Notes: generated from the sequence alone by a model not told the origin. A stretch of DNA of 64,000 nucleotides from DASSUW01 sp963789005 (GCA_963789005.1 CAWBIZ010000015.1:434001-498000); one strand, 5' to 3'. Shown: positions 1 through 7,401, numbered from the stretch's first letter. A program made the numbers and translations.

Positions 1-48
1 CCACGCGCCGATCGCCCCGTACGCGCCGGTGACCAGGTAGCGGCTCAC
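1..48 (-). CDS. NAD(P)-dependent epimerase/SDR family protein, N-terminus only
   Basis: Only the first 16 codons are inside the window; the gene runs off the left edge. A GTG start at 48 gives VSRYLVTGAYGAIGAW, and T-G-A-Y-G-A-I-G is the glycine-rich dinucleotide loop of the first Rossmann beta-alpha unit of epimerases/extended SDRs. It lies 40 bp downstream of ilvD on the same strand and may be in its transcript. No clear Shine-Dalgarno precedes the GTG. Substrate and subfamily cannot be read from so short a piece. Confidence 0.6.
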   Translation of the reverse strand, partial: MSRYLVTGAYGAIGAW

Positions 49-88
49 TGCGTGGCCTCGCGGAGGCGCGTCGTGCCGGGCCGGTGGC

Positions 89-1759
89 TCACCGCAGCGT
101 CGCCCCCTCGGAGGCTGACCCGACCAGCCGCGCGTAGCGGCCGAGCACGCCGGTGGCGAATGCGGGCGGCGGCGCGGCGTAGTCCGCGAGACGGCGGGCG
201 AGCTCGGCGGCGTCGACGTCGACGTGGAGCAGCCGCTCGTCGAGGTCGACCGTCACCCGCTCGCCCTCCCGGACCGCGGCGATCGCCCCGCCGCGCACCG
301 CCTCGGGGCTGACGTGGCCGACCATCAGGCCGCGCGTCGCGCCGGAGAAGCGCCCGTCGGTGACGAGCGTGACCGACTCGCCGAGCCCGGCGCCGACCAC
401 CGCGGCGGTGACGCCGAGCATCTCGCGCATCCCCGGGCCGCCGGCCGGGCCCTCGTTGCGGATGACGAGCACGTCGCCGGGCTCCACAGCGCCCGCGTTG
501 ATCGCCGCCATGCACGCCTCCTCGGAGTCGAATACACGCGCCGGCCCACTGTGACTGCGGCGCTCGGTGCCGGCAACCTTGACGACCGCCCCGTCGGGCG
601 CGAGGTTGCCGCGCAGGGCGAGCAGGCCGCCGGCGGCCTTGAAGGGCATCTCGGCGCGGCGCACGACCTCGCCGTCCGGCTCCGGCGCGCCCGCCGCGCC
701 GGCGGCGAGCGTGCCGCCTTCGACGGCCGGCGCGTCGCCGTCGACCAGCCCGGCGCGGATCAGCTCCGCGAGCACGGCAGGCGCGCCGCCGGCCGCGTGC
801 AGGTCGGTCGCCAGGTAGCGGCCCGACGGGGCGAGGCTGGCGATCACCGGCGTCGCCTGCGAGACCGCCACCAGCTCGTCGAGGTCCAGCTCGACGCCGG
901 CCTCGCGCGCGATCGCCAGCAGGTGCAGGATGCCGTTGGTCGAGCCGCCCGTGGCCGCGATCCCCGCCATCGCGTTGCGCAGCGCCCTGCGGTCGAGGAA
1001 GTCGCGTGCCGTGCGCCCGCTCGCGGGAAGGCCGGTGGCGAGCTCCCCGCAGCGCTCGGCGGCGGTCGCGCGACGGTCGCGGTCGTCGGCCGCGACCATC
1101 GCCTCTCCGAGCGGCGCGATTCCGAGGAACTCCAGCGCGAGGCCCATCGTGTTGGCGGTGAAGTGCCCGGCGCAGGTACCCGGCCCCGGGCAGGCGGTGC
1201 GCTCGAGCTCGTCGAGGTCGCCGCGGCCGAGGCGCCCGGCGTGGAACGCGCCGAGCTGCTCCCACACGTCCTGGATCGTGGCCGGCTCGCCGCGCCACGT
1301 GCCGGGGCGCATCGGGCCGCTGTAGAGCACGAGCGCCGGCTTGTCGATGCGCGCGAGCGCCATCAGCGCCGCCGGCACGGTCTTGTCGCAGCCGACGATG
1401 CAGACCAGGGCGTCGAAGTCGTGCGCGATGTCGAGCAGCTCGATCGAGTCGGCGATCAGCTCGCGCGAGACGAGCGAGGCGCGCATGCCGGGCGTCGCCT
1501 GCGTCTGGTTGTCGGAGACGGCGATCGTGTTGAACGGAAGCGGCACGCCGCCCGCGGCCTCCACGCCGCGCGCGACGGCGTCCGAGAGGTCGCGATGGTT
1601 GAGGTTGCACGGCATCGTGCCGGTCCACGTCGAGGCGATGCCGACGATCGGGCCCGCCAGCCGCTCCGGGTCGATGCCCATCGCCCGGAAGTGCGAGCGC
1701 GCGCCGACGCGGTCGGCCTCCGCCGCCAGCCCCGCACGCGCCCGCCGGCGCGCGCTCAG
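89..1759 (-). CDS. ilvD: Dihydroxy-acid dehydratase
   Basis: IlvD dehydrates 2,3-dihydroxy-isovalerate/-methylvalerate to the 2-keto acids in valine and isoleucine synthesis; it is a cytoplasmic iron-sulfur enzyme. The family cysteines are visible in TMPCN, VGCDKTVPA and CPGPGTCAGHFTANTMG, and the C-terminal half has the usual VIRNEGPAGGPGMREML and GRFSGATRG stretches. The first in-frame ATG (1681) would begin at MGIDPERL and cut off the preceding RSHFRAMG region that family members have. No ATG, GTG or TTG lies between that and the upstream gene, but a CTG at 1759 overlaps the esterase stop as CTGA and gives 556 aa, a normal family length. I therefore place the start at this CTG, by reinitiation. 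The family is certain; the start is inferred. Confidence 0.93.
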   Translation of the reverse strand: MSARRRARAGLAAEADRVGARSHFRAMGIDPERLAGPIVGIASTWTGTMPCNLNHRDLSDAVARGVEAAGGVPLPFNTIAVSDNQTQATPGMRASLVSRELIADSIELLDIAHDFDALVCIVGCDKTVPAALMALARIDKPALVLYSGPMRPGTWRGEPATIQDVWEQLGAFHAGRLGRGDLDELERTACPGPGTCAGHFTANTMGLALEFLGIAPLGEAMVAADDRDRRATAAERCGELATGLPASGRTARDFLDRRALRNAMAGIAATGGSTNGILHLLAIAREAGVELDLDELVAVSQATPVIASLAPSGRYLATDLHAAGGAPAVLAELIRAGLVDGDAPAVEGGTLAAGAAGAPEPDGEVVRRAEMPFKAAGGLLALRGNLAPDGAVVKVAGTERRSHSGPARVFDSEEACMAAINAGAVEPGDVLVIRNEGPAGGPGMREMLGVTAAVVGAGLGESVTLVTDGRFSGATRGLMVGHVSPEAVRGGAIAAVREGERVTVDLDERLLHVDVDAAELARRLADYAAPPPAFATGVLGRYARLVGSASEGATLR

Positions 1760-2400
1760 ATCGTCGCGCGCAGCCACTGCACCGCCGCGGGTACGTGGTT
1801 GGGGTCGATGTGGTGGCCGGCGTCGGACTCGTGGTAGTCGACCTCGAGCCCGCCGCCCTCGAGCAGCTCGCGCGCGCGGTGCGCGAAGTCCACCTGCATC
1901 ACCGGATCGCTCCGGCCATGGGCGATGAACGCGCGCGTGGACGCCCGCGACGCGAGGTCGGGCTCCCAGCCGTCGACGGTCGGGACGAAGCCGGAGAACG
2001 CCAGGATCCCGGCGGGCGCCGGCCGGCCGGCGCCGAGGCCGAGCGCATAGCTCATCACCGAGCCCATCGAGAAGCCGCCGAAGACGGTCTGCGCGGGCGT
2101 GAGGCCGGTGCGCTCCCACAGCGAGTCGTGCAGCGTGGACAGCTTGCGGTAGGCGGCATGGAAGGTGTCGGGATCGGGGTAGCCGACGCGCGGGACCACG
2201 TACCAGTGATAGCCGGGCCAGCCCGGCAGCTGCAGCGGCGCCCGCGGCGTGACGGCGTGCAGGCGGCGCTCGGGATCGAGCACGTCCGCGAGACCGAGCA
2301 GGTCGTTCTCGTCGGCGCCGCGGCCGTGGTGGAGCACGAGCAGGCCGGCGGCATCGCCGTCCGCGGGACGCTCCCGGTGGACGAGGTCGCTCGTTCGCAT
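1756..2400 (-). CDS. Phospholipase/carboxylesterase-type alpha/beta hydrolase
   Basis: This 214-aa protein belongs to the small phospholipase/carboxylesterase (Abhydrolase_2) group, which hydrolyses short acyl esters. The catalytic triad is visible: Ser in GGFSMGS, Asp in AHGRSDPVMQ and His in SDAGHHIDP. HHGRGADENDL near the N-terminus matches the oxyanion-hole loop. The ATG at 2400 is preferred because GAGG stands 9 nt upstream; the ATG at 2409 sits directly against that GAGG. Its stop overlaps the proposed CTG start of ilvD. It diverges from the dehydrogenase starting at 2426, leaving only 25 bp for two promoters. Natural substrate unknown. Confidence 0.88.
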   Translation of the reverse strand: MRTSDLVHRERPADGDAAGLLVLHHGRGADENDLLGLADVLDPERRLHAVTPRAPLQLPGWPGYHWYVVPRVGYPDPDTFHAAYRKLSTLHDSLWERTGLTPAQTVFGGFSMGSVMSYALGLGAGRPAPAGILAFSGFVPTVDGWEPDLASRASTRAFIAHGRSDPVMQVDFAHRARELLEGGGLEVDYHESDAGHHIDPNHVPAAVQWLRATI

Positions 2401-2425
2401 GCCCCGCATCCTCACACGCGTCATC

Positions 2426-3451
2426 ATGCGGCGCGTGGCGAGCCACGGACGCAGCAACCGTGTCGCGGTGCTCCACGCGCCGGGCGACGTGCGCATCGAG
2501 GACCGGCCGATCCCGCAGCCCGGGCCGCGCGAGGTGCTGGTCGAGATCGCCGCCGTCGGCGTCTGCGGCTCGGACGTGCACTACTACGAGCACGGGCGCA
2601 TCGGCCCGCATGTCGTCACCGCGCCGCTCGTCCTCGGCCACGAGTCGGCGGGGCGCGTGGTCGAGCTGGGCGCCGGCGCCACGCGCCACGCCGTCGGCGA
2701 CCGCGTGACGCTCGAGCCGGGCGTGCCGTGTGGAGGCTGCCGCGAGTGCCGGGCCGGCCGCTACAACCTCTGCCGCGACGTGCGGTTCTTCGCCACGCCG
2801 CCGATCGACGGCGCGTTCGCCCGCTTCGTCGTCATCCACGAGGACTTCGCGTTCGCGCTGCCGGACGGCGTGTCGGACGACGCCGGGGCGCTGATGGAGC
2901 CGCTCTCGGTCGGCATCTGGGCGTGCCGCAAGGCGGGGGTGAGCGCCGGCGACCGCGTGCTCGTCACCGGCGCCGGGCCGATCGGGCTGCTCGCGATGCA
3001 GACCGCGCTCGCGTTCGGCGCCACCGAGGTCACGGTCACCGACGTGAGCCCGCAGCGGCTCGAGCACGCGCGGCGCACCGGCGCGACGCGCGCGCTGGCG
3101 GCCGGCGACGACGTGGGGGAGGTCGACGCCCTGATCGAGTGCTCCGGCCATCCCGCGGCGCTCGGCGCCGGCATCGCGGCGGTCCGGCCCGCAGGCACCG
3201 TGGTCGTGGTCGGCATGGGCCCGTCGGCCGAGGCGACCGTGCCGCTGAGCCTGATCCAGAACCGCGAGCTGTGGCTCACGGGCACCTTCCGCTACGCGAA
3301 CACCTACCCGACCGCGATCGCACTCGTGAGCGAGGGCCGCGTGGACCTCGACGCGATCGTCACCGGCCACTTCGACCTCGACGACACCGAGGCCGCGCTC
3401 CTCGCGGGTCGCACGGACCCGGCGAGCGTCAAGGCCGTCGTCGTCCCGTGA
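2426..3451 (+). CDS. Zinc-dependent sorbitol/xylitol dehydrogenase-like enzyme
   Basis: A medium-chain dehydrogenase of 341 aa, most like the sorbitol/xylitol/threonine dehydrogenase branch, which oxidises polyols with NAD. Visible features are the catalytic-zinc stretch GVCGSDVHYYEHG, the GHESAG motif, the structural-zinc cysteines in PCGGCRECRAGRYNLC, and the dinucleotide loop VTGAGPIGLLA. The ATG at 2426 is the first that avoids running into the divergent esterase; GTG codons at 2435 and 2460 are alternatives because the first conserved strand is RVAVLHAPGD. Its stop overlaps the next gene as GTGA. The substrate is not determined by the sequence. Confidence 0.85.
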   Translation: MRRVASHGRSNRVAVLHAPGDVRIEDRPIPQPGPREVLVEIAAVGVCGSDVHYYEHGRIGPHVVTAPLVLGHESAGRVVELGAGATRHAVGDRVTLEPGVPCGGCRECRAGRYNLCRDVRFFATPPIDGAFARFVVIHEDFAFALPDGVSDDAGALMEPLSVGIWACRKAGVSAGDRVLVTGAGPIGLLAMQTALAFGATEVTVTDVSPQRLEHARRTGATRALAAGDDVGEVDALIECSGHPAALGAGIAAVRPAGTVVVVGMGPSAEATVPLSLIQNRELWLTGTFRYANTYPTAIALVSEGRVDLDAIVTGHFDLDDTEAALLAGRTDPASVKAVVVP

Positions 3452-4269
3452 GGACCCACTCCGGCTCGCGGGCGGCCCGCCCCGTCGTCGCGGCGCGAGC
3501 CGCCACGGTGCTCGTCGCCGCCGCGGCGTTCGCGGCCCTCGCCGCCGGCGAGGCGCGCGCGGTGCCTCCCGCGTCCGAGCCCCGGCTCGTGGCGTGGGGC
3601 GGTGTCGAGGACGCCAAGCGCTGGGCGCGGGACCGCGACGGCTCCGTGTCGTTCGCGGTCGCCGATGGCGAGCGCATCCGCGGCGTGGTCGTCGACCGCC
3701 GCTACCCGTCGGCGAGCGTGGTCAAGGCGATGCTCGCGCTGGCCGTCGTCCGGTTGGCGCGCGGGCGCGCGCTGACCGCGAGCGAACGGGCGCTTCTAGG
3801 CCCCATGATCCGCGTCTCCGACAACGCGGCCGCGAGCACGGTCTACCGCCGCGTGGGCGGAGCCGGCCTGACCCGGCTGGCCGGGGTCGCGGGGATGACG
3901 CGCTTTGCCGACGTCGGCAACTGGGCCGACGCCCAGCTCACGGCGGCCGACCAGGCGCGGCTCTTCCTGCGCATCGACCGCCTGGCGCCGCGCCGGCACC
4001 GCTCCTACCTGCGCGGCCTGCTGGCGTCGATCGTCGGGTGGCAGCGCTGGGGGATCGCGCCGGTCGCCTCCGAGCGCGGCTTCACGATCATGTTCAAGGG
4101 CGGCTGGCGGACGCGGATCGCCCACCAGGTCGCGCTGCTCGAGCGCGACGGGCGGCGGATCGCGCTGGCCGTCCTCACCAGCGGCACCGGCGACGCCTAC
4201 GGGCGCGCCACGCAGTCCGGCATCGCCGCGCGCGTGTTGGCTACGCGGCCGGCACGAGGCGGAGCTTGA
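3448..4269 (+). CDS. Secreted class A beta-lactamase-like serine hydrolase
   Basis: A 273-aa exported protein with a signal peptide (arginines, then a hydrophobic run about residues 19-33, Ala-rich cleavage near AGEARA-VPP). The penicillin-recognising motifs are present: S90-V-V-K93 (SxxK), S124-D-N126 (SDN) and K217-G-G (KTG-like). No clear omega-loop Glu is seen, so it may be a penicillin-binding or esterase-type relative rather than an antibiotic-destroying enzyme. GTG at 3448 overlaps the dehydrogenase stop as GTGA, so the two are probably co-translated. Its 3' end overlaps convergent yceI by 29 bp. Confidence 0.82.
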   Translation: MRTHSGSRAARPVVAARAATVLVAAAAFAALAAGEARAVPPASEPRLVAWGGVEDAKRWARDRDGSVSFAVADGERIRGVVVDRRYPSASVVKAMLALAVVRLARGRALTASERALLGPMIRVSDNAAASTVYRRVGGAGLTRLAGVAGMTRFADVGNWADAQLTAADQARLFLRIDRLAPRRHRSYLRGLLASIVGWQRWGIAPVASERGFTIMFKGGWRTRIAHQVALLERDGRRIALAVLTSGTGDAYGRATQSGIAARVLATRPARGGA

Positions 4270-4915
4270 ACTCGAGCGTCCCGCGGTCCTCAACGGTCAC
4301 GAAGCCCGCGACGCTGGGCGGCTCGATCGCGAAGTCGGCCATCGTGATCGGGACCGATCCGGCGAGCTCGATTTCGTCGTCGCCCAGCTGCTGCCCGCTG
4401 ACGCGCACGTCGACCTCGCGCGTCTGACCGTGCAGGGTCAGCTCGCCGGCCGCGGTCGTGGCCCGGCGAGAGAGGCGGACCGGCTCGGTGAGCGTGAACG
4501 TCGCCTCGGGGAAGCGGTCGGTCTCGATGCCGCGGTCGCGAAGGGCACCGTCGCGCCGTGCCTCATCCGAGACGAGCGTAGTCATATCGGCCTCGAGCTC
4601 CGCCGCCTCGACGGTCTCGCCGTTGACCTGCGCGGTGCCCGTCACCTCGTCGGTGCGGCCGACGGCGTCCTTGACGCCGATGCCGGCGAACTCCTCGCGC
4701 ACGCGGTAGCCGGCGTACGTCTCCTTGCCGGCGGCGACGGTCCACGCGACCGCCGCGGAGCCGGGCGTGGCCGTCGCCGTCGCGGTCGCGGTCGCGTCGG
4801 CCTGCTGCGAGAGCGCGGGTGGCGGCGGAGCGTCGCCGCTGAGCAGCACGTATGCCGCGACCCCGCCGCCGGCGAGCACCACGAGCGCCATCACGAGGAC
4901 GAGGAGGCGCCGCAT
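4241..4915 (-). CDS. Membrane-anchored YceI-family protein
   Basis: YceI proteins are extracytoplasmic lipocalin-like beta barrels that bind isoprenoid-type lipids. This 224-aa copy has an N-terminal hydrophobic segment (about residues 3-24), an alanine/threonine linker, then the YceI fold: AVAWTVAAGKETYAGYRVRE, GIETDRFPEATFTL and the late strand VPITMADFAIEPP. The ATG at 4915 puts the membrane segment right at the N-terminus; ATGs at 4924 and 4939 are possible. No lipobox cysteine is seen, so an uncleaved anchor is likely. A perfect palindrome lies upstream at 4959-4974. Confidence 0.85.
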   Translation of the reverse strand: MRRLLVLVMALVVLAGGGVAAYVLLSGDAPPPPALSQQADATATATATATPGSAAVAWTVAAGKETYAGYRVREEFAGIGVKDAVGRTDEVTGTAQVNGETVEAAELEADMTTLVSDEARRDGALRDRGIETDRFPEATFTLTEPVRLSRRATTAAGELTLHGQTREVDVRVSGQQLGDDEIELAGSVPITMADFAIEPPSVAGFVTVEDRGTLEFKLRLVPAA

Positions 4916-4958
4916 GGCGGGCATTGTGTTGCACGGCACGTCTGGGCGAGATAAGGCG

Positions 4959-4974
4959 CGTCTCCGCGGAGACG
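4959..4974. promoter_or_regulatory. 16-bp perfect palindrome upstream of yceI
   Basis: CGTCTCCG-CGGAGACG reads identically on both strands and lies 44-59 bp upstream of the ATG at 4915. Size and place fit a dimeric repressor operator for yceI. It could also fold as a short hairpin. No regulator gene adjoins it. Confidence 0.4.
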
Positions 4975-4998
4975 TTTCGGCGCGCCGACGGGAACGTC

Positions 4999-5028
4999 AA
5001 CGTCAACGGCGGATGGGTAGGAGGTGGG
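4999..5028 (+). repeat. Flanking repeat copy 1 (left outer)
   Basis: A 30-bp sequence that starts AACGTCAACGGCGG and continues TGGGTAGG. Copies 1 and 2 are on the left of the hairpin array in one orientation; copies 3 and 4 are on the right in the other. An extra AACGTC lies directly before this copy. Confidence 0.75.
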
Positions 5029-5055
5029 CGCCGTCTGGTGCGGGCGGCCTCCGGC

Positions 5056-5088
5056 GAACGTCAACGGCGGCTGGGTAGGGAGGTTGGG
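5056..5088 (+). repeat. Flanking repeat copy 2 (left inner)
   Basis: GAACGTCAACGGCGG followed by CTGGGTAGGGAGGTTGGG. It is almost a perfect reverse complement of copy 4 (5577-5615), so together they form inverted ends of an element of about 550 bp. Confidence 0.8.
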
Positions 5089-5112
5089 GAGCCTTTCGCG
5101 GCGCGAGGAAGG

Positions 5113-5464
5113 GAGTTTGGTGTATCCGGGCGCGCCCGGCGGCATCGAGATACACCTTTCTCCTCGTCTAGGGGAGTTTGGTGTATCCGGGCGCGCCCGG
5201 CGGCATCGAGATACACCTTTCTCCTCGTCTAGGGGAGTTAGGTGTATCCGGGCGCGGCCGCGATCATCGAAATACACCTAATGCTCCGTCTAGGAGCAAA
5301 AGGTGTATCTCGGCGCCGAGCGGGTCGTCGAGAACAGGTGATGGTCCGTCAAGGCGGTGTTACGTGGATTTCGGCGAGCCGGCGATCATCGAAATACACG
5401 CAAGTGCTCGTCTAGAGCATTTACGTTGATTTGGGCGAACCGGCGCGCATCGAGATACACGTAA
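5113..5464. repeat. Six-unit tandem 61-bp hairpin array
   Basis: Between yceI and apbE, 4940-5586 holds no gene. Its core is six tandem units with an exact 61-bp period, aligned at 5119, 5180, 5241, 5302, 5363 and 5424. Units 1 and 2 match at 60 of 61 bases; later ones diverge. Each unit has a long stem (GGTGTATC...GATACACC in units 1-2; TTAGGTGTAT...ATACACCTAA in unit 3; TTACGT...ACGTAA in unit 6) and between units a short stem around a conserved GTCTA loop (GCTCC/GGAGC, TGCTC/GAGCA). Both arms change together, which points to selection on base pairing. The reading frame is not kept (61 is not a multiple of 3), so it is not protein-coding. Function unknown: structured RNA, protein-binding array or non-autonomous element. 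Confidence 0.85.
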
Positions 5465-5514
5465 TCCCGGCTTGACCGCCCGCCAGCGCGCGAGGCCGAC
5501 CAACCCGGCCGACA

Positions 5515-5553
5515 CCCTCACCTCCCTACCCAGCCGCAGTTGACGTTCGCCGG
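5515..5553 (-). repeat. Flanking repeat copy 3 (right inner)
   Basis: Reverse complement of the left copies: on the minus strand it reads CCGGCGAACGTCAACTGCGG then CTGGGTAGGGAGGTGAGGG. GGTGTCGGCCGGG follows it on the minus strand and recurs just before copy 4, so the right flank is itself partly duplicated. Confidence 0.78.
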
Positions 5554-5576
5554 CGAAGACGCCACGCGGCCGGCAC

Positions 5577-5615
5577 CCCAACCTCCCTACCCAGCTGCCG
5601 TTGACGTTCTCCCGG
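5577..5615 (-). repeat. Flanking repeat copy 4 (right outer), overlaps apbE 3' end
   Basis: On the minus strand it reads GAGAACGTCAACGGCAG then CTGGGTAGGGAGGTTGGGG. The TAG inside it (5587-5589) is the stop codon of apbE, and the last residues RTSTAAG of ApbE come from the repeat. Confidence 0.8.
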
Positions 5616-6486
5616 CCGACACCACACTCGGAGTCACGGCAAAGCTCGCGTCGTCGTAGACGACCACCCCGCCGTGCGGCAGCCACTCGGCCGCGGCGTC
5701 GGGACCGGAGAGGACCGCGGCCTTGGCTCGGACCTCGGCCTCGAGTGCGGTCGGGGCGATCGCCGTCGCCTGGACGACGCCGGTGTACGCCGGGCGCCCG
5801 GTCGCCGGATCGAGCAGGTGGTGGGCGGGGCGGCCGTCGGGGCCGGCCCAGCTGCGGCGCCCGATGCCGCTCGTCGCCACGCCGGCGTCGGCGAGGCGGA
5901 AGGTGTGCAGCAGGTCGTCCTCGAACGGCCCGCGCACGTGCACGTTCCGCTCGCGCCCGCCGACGCGCAGGTCGCCCGCGCAGTCGACGGCGAAGGCGCG
6001 GCGGCCGGCGAGCGTCTCGGCGAGGGCGTCGGCGAACACGCCCTTGGCCAGCCCGCCGGAGTCGAGCCTCAGGCCGGGCGTGCGCCGCACCGTGAGGCGC
6101 TCGAAGTCGACGTCGATGGCGGGCGGCTCGGGCGAGGGGCGCGCCGCCTTGCGGCGGGGAGCCCGCGCGAGCGCCTCGCGCAGGTCGAGCGACGTGCTCA
6201 GGCTCTCGCCGTAGCCGGCCCGCTCGAGGTCGCCGAGCAGCGTGGCGTCGACGAGGCCGCCGCTGAGCTCGGCGGCCCAGCGGGCGGCCGCCGCCAGCCG
6301 CGCCAGCAGCGGGGTGACCGGGATCTCGGCGCGCGGATCGGCGTTGAAGCGCGACAGCTCGCTGGCGGGATCGAAGCGCGTGAAGCGCTCGTGCCAGCTC
6401 AGCAGCGTCGCGCGCGCCTCCGCCACGTCGGCGCCGTCGATGTCGACCGTGCAGGTCGAGCCGAAGCAGGCGAACGAGTCGATCAT
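5587..6486 (-). CDS. apbE: FAD:protein FMN transferase (ApbE)
   Basis: ApbE proteins move FMN from FAD onto a threonine of extracytoplasmic redox proteins. The 299-aa sequence has the family hallmarks: CFGSTCTVDI at the start, a LDSGGLAKGVFADALAE stretch that holds the flavin-site glycines, and HHLLDPATGRPAYTG near residue 230. No clear signal peptide or lipobox is present, so it may act on the cytoplasmic side or be secreted in another way. It is the last gene of a three-gene operon; its ATG overlaps the preceding stop (ATGA). Its C-terminus is encoded by a flanking repeat of the hairpin element, so the natural 3' end may have been replaced. Confidence 0.92.
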   Translation of the reverse strand: MIDSFACFGSTCTVDIDGADVAEARATLLSWHERFTRFDPASELSRFNADPRAEIPVTPLLARLAAAARWAAELSGGLVDATLLGDLERAGYGESLSTSLDLREALARAPRRKAARPSPEPPAIDVDFERLTVRRTPGLRLDSGGLAKGVFADALAETLAGRRAFAVDCAGDLRVGGRERNVHVRGPFEDDLLHTFRLADAGVATSGIGRRSWAGPDGRPAHHLLDPATGRPAYTGVVQATAIAPTALEAEVRAKAAVLSGPDAAAEWLPHGGVVVYDDASFAVTPSVVSAGRTSTAAG

Positions 6487-6833
6487 GACTGCGCCGTCGT
6501 CACTGCGGCCTCCTCCTCGGTCTCGGTCGACTCCGTCGAGTCGGTCGAGTCCGTCGATTCAGTCGACTCGGTCGAGTCGGTCGAGTCCGTCGATTCAGTC
6601 GACTCGGTCGAGTCCGTCGATTCAGTCGACTCGGTCGAGTCGGTCGTGGTCGCTTCGGTGGTCGTCGTCGTGGTGGTGGTCGTCGACGCCAGCACCGGGT
6701 CGTTGCCGGTCGCCAGCTGCACGTAGATCGTCGAGAAGAGCGCGATGAAGGCGCTGACGGCGACCGCCGCGACCGTGCGCCGGATGCGCGCGATCCGCCG
6801 CCGCATGGCGACGAGCTTGGGGTGCGGGCTCAT
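6483..6833 (-). CDS. Single-pass membrane protein with Thr/Ser/Asp/Glu-rich tail
   Basis: A 116-aa protein: a basic N-terminus (MRRRIARIRR), one membrane helix (about residues 21-39), then an extracytoplasmic tail made almost only of T, S, D and E, with nine consecutive Thr and repeated DSTEST/STDST units. The tail comes from a short-period DNA repeat at about 6520-6660. It is joined to both neighbours by ATGA overlaps, between a ferric-reductase-like membrane protein and ApbE. Since ApbE modifies threonines, the tail could be a flavin acceptor or a linker. I see no clean D-x-(S/T)-G-A-T consensus, so this is a hypothesis. No known family recognised. Confidence 0.75.
   Translation of the reverse strand: MSPHPKLVAMRRRIARIRRTVAAVAVSAFIALFSTIYVQLATGNDPVLASTTTTTTTTTEATTTDSTESTESTDSTESTESTDSTDSTESTESTDSTDSTESTETEEEAAVTTAQS
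6520..6660. repeat. Short-period GTCGA-type coding repeat
   Basis: Imperfect tandem copies of GTCGAGTC, GTCGACTC and GTCGATTC, in 9- to 15-base registers, encode the STDST/DSTEST tail of the membrane protein. The repeats keep the reading frame, so slippage could vary tail length between strains. Confidence 0.7.
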
Positions 6834-7363
6834 GCGGGTGCTCCCTTGGTCGTGTTCATGCGAGCGGCGAGCAGCGCCAGCGCCGGCAGGACGAGCGCGC
6901 CGGCCGCCAGCAGGAACCACGGCTCGCCGGCGTCCGACCCCTGGCCGAGCGCGTGCGCGATCGACGCGAGCCACACCACGGCCATCAGCCGGTGCAGCCG
7001 CTTCCAGCGCTGGACGCCGATCCGCGCCCGTGCGTAGTAGGAGAGGCCGAGGATCAGCGTCGCCCACCCGCAGACGATCCCCAGCGACGTCCACCAGCGG
7101 TTGAACGAGCTGACGAACGGCACCGTGATGTCCAGCACGCTCGGGTTCATGTACGAGTCGCCGAGCAGCGCGGCGGCGTGGACGACGATCGCGGCCATGG
7201 TCGCCAGCGAGAGCGCCTCGTGGGCCACGCGCAGGTCGGGACCGCGGCGGCCGATCAGGCGGCCGCCCATCAGCAGCCCGACGCTCACGCCGGCCGTGGC
7301 GAGCAGCAGCGCGAGGATGCCCGCCGCGCGGCTGGTGATCCAGAACAGGTGCTCTCCGGTCAT
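6830..7363 (-). CDS. Ferric-reductase-like transmembrane protein
   Basis: A 177-aa integral membrane protein with about five helices, resembling the haem-binding ferric-reductase-like/cytochrome b domain. Candidate haem-ligand histidines are in VAHEALSLATMAAIVVHAAAL and in KRLHRLMAVVWLASIAHALG, paired across helices as in that family. ATG at 7363 is chosen because it begins just before the first helix. It opens the operon that continues with the Thr-rich protein and apbE, suggesting electron transfer across the membrane to a flavinylated partner. It diverges from the response regulator at 7485 across a 121-bp region with repeats. Confidence 0.82.
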   Translation of the reverse strand: MTGEHLFWITSRAAGILALLLATAGVSVGLLMGGRLIGRRGPDLRVAHEALSLATMAAIVVHAAALLGDSYMNPSVLDITVPFVSSFNRWWTSLGIVCGWATLILGLSYYARARIGVQRWKRLHRLMAVVWLASIAHALGQGSDAGEPWFLLAAGALVLPALALLAARMNTTKGAPA

Positions 7364-7401
7364 GCGGCGAAGGTATGGCCGCCGTGTCGGAGCGGGGTAA
7401 G

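Noticed and set aside
89..3370. A 1093-residue minus-strand frame covering ilvD, the esterase and the dehydrogenase region
   Set aside because: Only the ilvD part has protein-like sequence; the rest is antisense Arg/Ala/Gly composition produced by high GC.
1795..4269. An 824-residue plus-strand frame ending with the beta-lactamase-like gene
   Set aside because: Its first two thirds are antisense or out of frame to ilvD, the esterase and the dehydrogenase; only the part from 3448 is real.
5113..5464. CRISPR array
   Set aside because: The whole 61-bp unit repeats; there are no constant repeats split by unique spacers, and no cas genes are nearby.
4940..5586. Open frames across the hairpin array on both strands
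   Set aside because: They only reflect the repeat; the 61-bp period shifts the frame in each unit, so their peptides do not repeat in register or match any protein pattern.
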